From the NCBI RefSeq assembly GCF_019880385.1, contig NZ_CP082273.1:1612001-1676000 (forward strand): a DNA stretch of 64,000 nucleotides, written 5' to 3'. Source of the DNA: Nocardioides coralli. Lineage in GTDB: Bacteria > Actinomycetota > Actinomycetes > Propionibacteriales > Nocardioidaceae. The notes under the pieces were generated by a model. That model was given only the letters and a program-made list of their open reading frames with translations. It did no database searches and was not told the DNA's origin. This document shows, one piece after another, positions 58,491-64,000 of this stretch; positions within the stretch are counted from its first letter, which is position 1; the number at the start of each line of letters is the position of its first letter. A program made the translations under genes and the position numbers.

Positions 58491-59804
58491 GCCGAGCACC
58501 CGGCGGGCCAGCGCGACGTGGAACCGCGCCGACACGAGCAGGTCATCGACATGGATCCGCTCGTCGGCGTTGTGGAACCCCGCGGCGAGAACCTCGGCCG
58601 GAGTGGTGCGGAAGGGCGTGAAGCCGTACGCCGCCGTGCCGGCCACCGCCCGCAGGTGCACCGAGTCGGTGAAACCGGTGCACAGCACCGGCACGACCAG
58701 CGCGTCGTCCCCGTCCTCGGCGAGGCACGCCGCGACCGCCTCGGGCAGCGTCCCGGTCGCGGGGGAGCTGCTGCCGGGGACCATGGCCTCGCAGAACTCG
58801 AGGTCGTAGCGCACGTCGTCGCCCAGCCGGGAGCGCACCGCCTCCAGCACCTCCTCGGCCGTCGTGCCGGGGAGGGTGCGGCAGTCGAGCTCGACCGAGG
58901 CACGAGCGGGCATCACGTTGCGGGCCGTCGCGGCCGCCAGCACGGTGGGCGCCATGGTCGTGCCGGGCAGGCACGGCAGCTGGTGGCGCAGCGCCGGGTG
59001 GAGGCGGGAGGCCTCGTCGAGGTCGGCGGCGAGGTCGCCGACCGGGCGGCCGAGCAGCACCTCGAGCGTCGCGGCCACCTCGGGGGAGTGGACCGGGTCG
59101 GGCATGCCGACCCCGATCCGGCGGATGAGCTCGGCGAGGTGGGGGACCGCGTTGTCGCCGACGTCGGGGGTGGACGCGTGGCCGGCCTCGCCCAGCGCCA
59201 CCACCCGGACCGGGCAGGTGCCCTTCTCGGCGATGGCGAAGGTCTGGACGGTGCGGCCGTCGGTCAGGGGCAGCCGCTCACCCGCGCCCTCGTTGAGGGC
59301 CATCGTCGGGCGGATGTCGGGCCGGTTCTCGAGCAGCCAGCGCATGCCGACGTCGGCCCGTCCGTCCTCCTCGTCGGCGACCGCGAGGAACCAGAAGTCG
59401 CCCCGCGGGCGGAACCCCTCACGGGCGAGGGTCGCCATCGCGACCGCGCGGGCGGCGACCTCGTCCTTCATGTCGATCGCACCGCGTCCGTAGAGCCAGC
59501 CCCCGTCGTCCACGACGGCCTCGAAGGGTGGGTGCGTCCAGTCCTGCCCCTCCACGGGGACGACGTCGGTGTGGCCGACGTACGCCAGCGACGGTGCGTC
59601 CGGGTCGGTGCCCGGGATCCGGGCCACCAGGTTGGCGCGCGCGGGATCGCGTGCGACGAGCTCGCACTCCACGCCGGCCGCGGACAAGTAGTCGCGCAGG
59701 TAGTCCGCGGCCAGGGACTCGGTCCCCTCGAAGCCGTGGTTGGTGGTGTCGAGCCGGATCAGGTCCCGGGTCACCTCGAGCACCTCGTCGTGCAGGTCGC
59801 TCAC
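58488..59804 (-). CDS. M20/M25/M40 family metallopeptidase
   Basis: The 438 residues follow the M20 plan. Zinc ligands are in YVGHTDVVP (His), GRGAIDMKDE (Asp), ADEEDG (catalytic Glu and ligand Glu) and FTDSVHL (His). A dimerisation lid domain spans about 200-310. Substrates range from dipeptides to acyl-amino acids and are not defined here. The GTG start overlaps the stop of the S9 peptidase gene (GTGA), so two peptidases share one transcript. Confidence 0.92.
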   Translation of the reverse strand: MSDLHDEVLEVTRDLIRLDTTNHGFEGTESLAADYLRDYLSAAGVECELVARDPARANLVARIPGTDPDAPSLAYVGHTDVVPVEGQDWTHPPFEAVVDDGGWLYGRGAIDMKDEVAARAVAMATLAREGFRPRGDFWFLAVADEEDGRADVGMRWLLENRPDIRPTMALNEGAGERLPLTDGRTVQTFAIAEKGTCPVRVVALGEAGHASTPDVGDNAVPHLAELIRRIGVGMPDPVHSPEVAATLEVLLGRPVGDLAADLDEASRLHPALRHQLPCLPGTTMAPTVLAAATARNVMPARASVELDCRTLPGTTAEEVLEAVRSRLGDDVRYDLEFCEAMVPGSSSPATGTLPEAVAACLAEDGDDALVVPVLCTGFTDSVHLRAVAGTAAYGFTPFRTTPAEVLAAGFHNADERIHVDDLLVSARFHVALARRVLG

Positions 59805-61954
59805 CGCTCCTCCTCAGTCATCTCGAGCCGGTCCAGCAGCCAGGCGTACACCTCGGCCTCGTAGCGCAGGTGGCCCAGCCTGCCGGACGGCCCGACGTGG
59901 GCACCGGCCCCCACCTCGCACCGGAACAGGCAGCGGGGCGACCACGCGGGGTCGCTCGCGCGGAGGGCGGCCACCCACTTGGCAGGCTCGCGCACCATGA
60001 CCCGCGGGTCGTGCAGCGCACCGGTCACCAACAGGTCAGGGCGGACACCGGCGGGCGGCAGGTTCTCGTAGGGCGACCAGGCGAGCATCGCGTCGAACTC
60101 CTCGCGCACCCGTGGGTCACCCCACTCCTCCCACTCGGTGATCGTCAGGGGCGTGGCCTCGTCGAACATCGTGGTGACCACGTCGACGAACGGCACCTCG
60201 GCGACGACGGCGGCCCACCGGTCGGGACGCTGGCTGAAGACCGCGCCCTGCAGCAGCCCGCCCGCACTCAGGCCCCGGGTCGCGATCCGACGGGCGTCGA
60301 CGAGACCGGCGGCGGCCAGGCCGTCGGCGACGGCGACGTGGTCGTCGAAGGTGCGCTGCTTGCGGTCGAGCTTGCCGGCGAGGTACCAGGCGTTGCCGCC
60401 CTCGCTGCCGCCACGCACGTGCGCGTGGACCCACACCACGCCGCGGTCGAGCAGCGACGGGAGGGCGGGGTCCCACTCCGGCTCGAAGGTGTAGCCGTAG
60501 GCGCCGTAGCCGTAGAGGACCGCGGGCGCCGTGCCGTCGAGCGGCGTACGCCGGTGTCGCATCACCGAGGCCGGGACCAGCGTGCCGTCCGCCGAGGGGA
60601 ACTCGTAGCGCTCGGTGACGTAGTCGGCCGCGACGTAGCCGGGGGCCTCCCGGCGCAGCACCTCCGTCGACGCCCCCGTGGCCAGGTCGACGTCGCTCCA
60701 CACCGGCGGGGAGAGCCACGCCTCGTCCTCGACGGTGACGGCAGTGGCGTCGTAGTCGGTGTTGCGCGCCAGGTGGACCCCACCGCCCGACATCGTGCTG
60801 GCGACCTCGATGCCGCGCCCGGCGAGGTCGTCGTGACGGACCAGTCGCAGGAGGTGCTGGCCGCGGGTGCGCACCGACAGCACCACCCCGTGGGCGAACG
60901 CGTCGGCCTGGATCAGGTGCTCGTCCGCGTCCTCGGGCCGGGCCTCCTCCCAGCTGGTCCAGTCCTGGCCGCCCGGCCCCGGGACCGGCGCGGTCATCAG
61001 CCGTCCCTCGACCCGGTCCTCCGCGACGACGAGCAGGCCCTCGCCGTCGGGCGTCCGGCGGTGCTCGACCCGGTAGCGGATGCCGTCGCGGCGGCCGCCG
61101 GTCGAGCGGGGGGCGGACTCGGGCTGGTGGGCGTCGACCAACCAGGCCTCGGCCGAGGTGTTGCTCTCGGCCCAGATCACCACCCAGTCGCCGGTGCGGG
61201 CCTGGCGGAGCCGCAGCTCGAAACGGGCGTCGGGCTCCTCGAGGACGAGCACGTCGTCGGCCACGGGGGTCCCGAGCCGGTGCCGCCAGACCTGGTGGGG
61301 ACGGTAGGCCTGGTCGTGGACGGTGTAGAAGAACCACCGGGAGTCGGCGCTCCACGCTCCGCCGTAGTAGGTGCGGGGAACCTCCTCCTCGAGGTCCTCA
61401 CCGGTGGTGAGGTCGCGGAACCGGAGGCGGTAGACCTCGTTGCCGGTGGTGTCCGCCGAGTAGGCGAGCAGGTTCTCGTCCGGGCTGACGAGCGTCAGAC
61501 CGAGCTCGAGGTAGTCGCTGTCGGTGCGCAGCGAGGCGACGTCGAGCAGCACCGTCGGTCCGTCGACGGCATCACGGATTTCGTCGGATTCAGCCCCTTC
61601 GGGCAGTGATTCTCCGGGTGTCGCTACCCGATCGTTACGAAATTCCCGCATAATCCGGGGGTAATCGCTTCCCTCGGGCGTGCTCGTGTAGTACGAAAAG
61701 CGCATCCTCCTCCACCGGGGAGACAACTCGGTCGCGGGGAGGCGGGCCGACATCTCTGCCGTGAGGCGCTCAGTCAGGGAGTCCAGATGAGCAACCGATC
61801 CGTCGTACCAGGCCCGTTCCGCCGCCAGGTGGGCCAGCAGCTCGGGCGACTCCTGGTGCATCCACCAGTAGGGGTCAGGGCGGCTCACGCCGTGCTGCCG
61901 GTGCTCGTGGGGCTCGCGGGGCGCCGTGGGCGGAACCGCGGGATGGGGCGTCAC
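59801..61954 (-). CDS. S9 family prolyl oligopeptidase (oligopeptidase B-like)
   Basis: The GTG at 61954, seven bases after TACGTT, gives 717 residues, the usual length for oligopeptidase B. The N-terminal beta-propeller begins with RPDPYWWMHQESPE; the C-terminal hydrolase has the nucleophile Ser in RGLSAGGLLQGA (near 560), Asp in GALHDPRV and His in GAHVGPSGR, where the usual GHGG is altered. The reading frame stays open far upstream of 61954, but that is the antisense of the transporter gene. Confidence 0.9.
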   Translation of the reverse strand: MTPHPAVPPTAPREPHEHRQHGVSRPDPYWWMHQESPELLAHLAAERAWYDGSVAHLDSLTERLTAEMSARLPATELSPRWRRMRFSYYTSTPEGSDYPRIMREFRNDRVATPGESLPEGAESDEIRDAVDGPTVLLDVASLRTDSDYLELGLTLVSPDENLLAYSADTTGNEVYRLRFRDLTTGEDLEEEVPRTYYGGAWSADSRWFFYTVHDQAYRPHQVWRHRLGTPVADDVLVLEEPDARFELRLRQARTGDWVVIWAESNTSAEAWLVDAHQPESAPRSTGGRRDGIRYRVEHRRTPDGEGLLVVAEDRVEGRLMTAPVPGPGGQDWTSWEEARPEDADEHLIQADAFAHGVVLSVRTRGQHLLRLVRHDDLAGRGIEVASTMSGGGVHLARNTDYDATAVTVEDEAWLSPPVWSDVDLATGASTEVLRREAPGYVAADYVTERYEFPSADGTLVPASVMRHRRTPLDGTAPAVLYGYGAYGYTFEPEWDPALPSLLDRGVVWVHAHVRGGSEGGNAWYLAGKLDRKQRTFDDHVAVADGLAAAGLVDARRIATRGLSAGGLLQGAVFSQRPDRWAAVVAEVPFVDVVTTMFDEATPLTITEWEEWGDPRVREEFDAMLAWSPYENLPPAGVRPDLLVTGALHDPRVMVREPAKWVAALRASDPAWSPRCLFRCEVGAGAHVGPSGRLGHLRYEAEVYAWLLDRLEMTEEER

Positions 61955-63808
61955 GGCGGACAACGTACTCGCCACCGCCTCGTCGCGGTGACCGGTCTGG
62001 TCCTCGCCCTCTTGGCTCCGGCCGCCGTCCTCTCGTCGGCCACCGCTGCGGAGGAGGAGGTCACGTTCACGGTCGCACTGGACAACGAGGTCGACTCGTT
62101 CAACCCGTTCCTCGGCATCGAGGTCGAGTCGTTCGAGATGTGGGGTCTCATGTACGACTCGCTCACGACCTACACCATGGACGACCTGACTCCCGCGCCG
62201 TCGCTGGCGACCGAGTGGGAGAGCTCGGAGGACGGGCTGACGTGGACCTACACCGTCCGCGACGACGTGACGTGGTCCGACGGTGAGCCGCTGACCGCGC
62301 AGGACATCGCCTACACGTTCGGACGCATCGTCGACGGGGGTCCGGAGCGGGCGACGTGGGGCAGCTTCCTCGGCGGTGTCGAGTCCGTGACGGCCCCCGA
62401 CGACACCACGGTCGTGCTGGAGCTGAAGCGGCCGAGCTCGGTGCTGCCGGCGCTGCCGGTCCCGATCGTGCCGGAGCACGTGTGGACCGACGTGTCGGAG
62501 GAGCAGGTCAAGGCCTTCTCCAACGAGCCGGAGGACGGGGAGCCGGTCGTGGGGTCCGGACCCTTCCGCCTCGTCGAGGGCACGGCCGGCGGCTCGACGT
62601 ACCGGTTCGAGGTCAACCCGGACTACTGGAAGGGCACGCCGCACCTCGACGAGGTCGTCTTCCGCGTGTTCAAGTCCGACGACGCCGCCGCCCAGGCGCT
62701 GCTGAAGGGGGAGGTCGACTTCGTCGAGGACCTCTCCGCCATCCAGGTCCGGGCCCTTGAGGGGCGCGACGGGATCACCGCCGTCAACGCCGAGTCCGCC
62801 GGCTTCGACGAGATCGCCTTCAACGCCGGTTCGGTCGACCTCGAGACCGGCGAGCCGATGGGTGACCCGAACCCCGCGGTGCTCGACCCCGCGTTCCGCT
62901 ACGCCCTGGGGTTCGCGGTCGACCGTGAGCAGATCGTCGAGAAGGCCTACCAGGGAGCGGGGACGCCGGGGTCGACGATCGTCCCTCCGGCCCTGCCCGC
63001 CTTCCACTGGGAGCCGCCCGAGGACGACGCGTTCACCTTCGACCTCGAGCGTGCGGCAGAGCTGCTGGACGAGGCCGGCTACACGGTGGGGGACGACGGC
63101 TTCCGCACACTGCCGAGCGGGGAGCCGATCGGGACGCTGCGGCTCTTTGCCCGCAGCGACTCGAAGGTCTCGACCGACGTGCTGACGTTCTTCCAGGAAT
63201 GGCTCTCGGAGATCGACATCGATGCCGAGGTCCGGGCTGTCGAGTCCAACAAGCTCACCGACATCATCCTCGCCGGCGAGTTCGACGTCTTCGAGTGGGG
63301 CTGGTTCCTGGACCCCGACCCCGACTCGATGTTGTCGTACATGACCTGCGACCAGCGGGGCAACTGGTCGGACACCTGGTACTGCGACGAGGAGTGCGAC
63401 CGGCTCTACGAGGAGCAGAAGAGCGAGTCCGATCCGGATGCGCGTGCGGAGATGGTCCAGCGGATGCAGGAGATCCTCTACTACGACGCGCCCTACCTGG
63501 TGACCGCCTACAGCACCATCGGAGAGGCGTGGCGCAGCGACCGGTTCGCCTGCATGCGGCCGCAGCCTGACCCGGGCGGCGTCTACCTCATCCAGGCCAG
63601 CACCTACAACTACCTCCACATGCGCCCGGCGTCGGAGGCGGAGGAGTGCGCCGGCGAGGACGGCGTGACCCAGGCGTCCGACGCCGCCGGCGATGACGGC
63701 CCGGGCACAGGGCTGGCCATCGGCGCCGGCGCGGGACTGCTGGTGCTCCTCGGGCTCGGTGCCGTCGTGATGCTGCGGCGTCGCGCCACGGTCGAGGACC
63801 GGGAGTGA
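61943..63808 (+). CDS. ABC transporter substrate-binding protein, family 5 (peptide/nickel type)
   Basis: The ATG at 61943 gives 621 residues with a Sec signal (n-region MGRHGGQRTRHR, hydrophobic LVAVTGLVLALLAPAAVL, cleavage near SSATAA). The mature domain shows SBP_bac_5 text (FTVALDNEVDSFNPFLG and LATEWESSEDGLTWTYTVRD). There is no lipobox cysteine. Instead the C terminus ends in one membrane segment (GAGAGLLVLLGLGAVVML) and RRR, so the protein is probably held by a C-terminal anchor. The permease gene overlaps by 4 bp. Confidence 0.9.
   Translation: MGRHGGQRTRHRLVAVTGLVLALLAPAAVLSSATAAEEEVTFTVALDNEVDSFNPFLGIEVESFEMWGLMYDSLTTYTMDDLTPAPSLATEWESSEDGLTWTYTVRDDVTWSDGEPLTAQDIAYTFGRIVDGGPERATWGSFLGGVESVTAPDDTTVVLELKRPSSVLPALPVPIVPEHVWTDVSEEQVKAFSNEPEDGEPVVGSGPFRLVEGTAGGSTYRFEVNPDYWKGTPHLDEVVFRVFKSDDAAAQALLKGEVDFVEDLSAIQVRALEGRDGITAVNAESAGFDEIAFNAGSVDLETGEPMGDPNPAVLDPAFRYALGFAVDREQIVEKAYQGAGTPGSTIVPPALPAFHWEPPEDDAFTFDLERAAELLDEAGYTVGDDGFRTLPSGEPIGTLRLFARSDSKVSTDVLTFFQEWLSEIDIDAEVRAVESNKLTDIILAGEFDVFEWGWFLDPDPDSMLSYMTCDQRGNWSDTWYCDEECDRLYEEQKSESDPDARAEMVQRMQEILYYDAPYLVTAYSTIGEAWRSDRFACMRPQPDPGGVYLIQASTYNYLHMRPASEAEECAGEDGVTQASDAAGDDGPGTGLAIGAGAGLLVLLGLGAVVMLRRRATVEDRE
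61962..61967 (-). promoter_or_regulatory. -10 hexamer of leaderless S9 peptidase gene
   Basis: TACGTT on the minus strand is 7 bases before the GTG at 61954. It lies inside the signal-peptide coding region of the divergent transporter gene. Confidence 0.45.
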
Positions 63809-64000
63809 CGGTCGGCGCCGTCACCGAGGCGCCGACCCCGGTCGCTGCGCCGCCGCGGCGCGGGCACGGGTTCGGCGGCTACGCGCTGGGCAAGACCCTC
63901 GGCGCACTCGGGAGCCTGGCATTCATGCTCGTCGTGAACTTCTTCCTGTTCCGCGTCCTGCCCGGCGACCCGGGACGCACCCTCGGACGGGGCCGGTTCA
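63805..64000 (+). CDS. ABC transporter permease (DppB-like), N-terminal part, cut by window edge
   Basis: The GTG at 63805 overlaps the stop of the binding-protein gene (GTGA). The 65 visible residues have a Pro/Ala/Arg-rich cytoplasmic start and a first membrane segment (LGSLAFMLVVNFFLFRVLPG) followed by DPGRTLGRGR, which is the start of peptide-type BPD permeases. The rest lies beyond the window. Confidence 0.85.
   Translation, partial: MTVGAVTEAPTPVAAPPRRGHGFGGYALGKTLGALGSLAFMLVVNFFLFRVLPGDPGRTLGRGRF

Noticed and set aside
61955..63619. Open frame upstream of the S9 peptidase start, which would make a 1,272-residue protein
   Set aside because: The added part is antisense to the transporter gene and has no domain; the leaderless -10 fixes the start at 61954.

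Overview
The window is 64 kb of high-GC DNA with very short gene spacing. It reads as chromosome from an actinomycete, most likely Nocardioidaceae or a close relative; the family is an inference from the 16S rRNA text and gene content, not from a search. Signs of the group are the large actinobacterial insertion in the 23S rRNA, a 16S-23S spacer without tRNA genes, a mycothiol-type DinB-like protein, and gene order that follows Mycobacterium tuberculosis (pheS-pheT-arg cluster; mpg; HAD-59 aa ORF-tlyA-nadK-recN-steA-mctB-pyrG-NUDIX-xerD; parA-scpA-scpB-rluB-cmk-der).

Layout. 1-4.7 kb: end of a DUF4173 membrane protein, then pheST. 4.7-8.5 kb: accessory block with an SDR and a MerR-DICT regulator divergent from a 76-aa protein and an FHA protein, then a mycothiol-type protein. 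8.6-17.2 kb: the complete arginine pathway argCJBDFRGH, nearly all overlapping, followed by mpg. 17.9-23.6 kb: one rrn operon (16S, 23S, 5S) with promoter, long processing stalk and terminator. 23.8-26.3 kb: SSB-like gene, DUF1015, HAD phosphatase. 26.3-36.5 kb: tlyA to xerD housekeeping run. 36.5-40.8 kb: DUF3516 helicase and a secreted S15 peptidase. 41-49.9 kb: ParA, ScpAB, pseudouridine synthase, chorismate mutase, prephenate dehydrogenase, Cmk, PlsC, Der and a methyltransferase. 50.0-53.2 kb: tRNA-Pro(GGG) followed by a decayed integrated element (integrase, excisionase, IS3-family insertion) and a broken 3' end of an RNA methyltransferase gene. 53.2-64 kb: GNAT, SRPBCC, aconitase, TauE exporter, thioesterase, M20 and S9 peptidases, and the start of a peptide ABC transporter.

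Regulation seen in sequence: a near-perfect ArgR-type operator over the argC start, a 35-bp dyad between the MerR-DICT gene and its divergent neighbour, and two stacked dyads ahead of aconitase. At least eleven genes have a TANNNT hexamer 6-8 nt before the start codon and no Shine-Dalgarno, which is the mark of leaderless mRNA. In four gene pairs the TAG stop codon of the upstream gene is itself the first half of that hexamer, and a fifth TAG stop lies in a candidate -10 of ald. The remaining core-chromosome TAG stops sit in CTAG tetranucleotides shared by two convergent genes. I see no CRISPR array, defence island, phage structural genes or secondary-metabolite cluster. The parts least explained by known biology are the MerR-DICT/SDR/76-aa/FHA block and the TAG/-10 coincidence.
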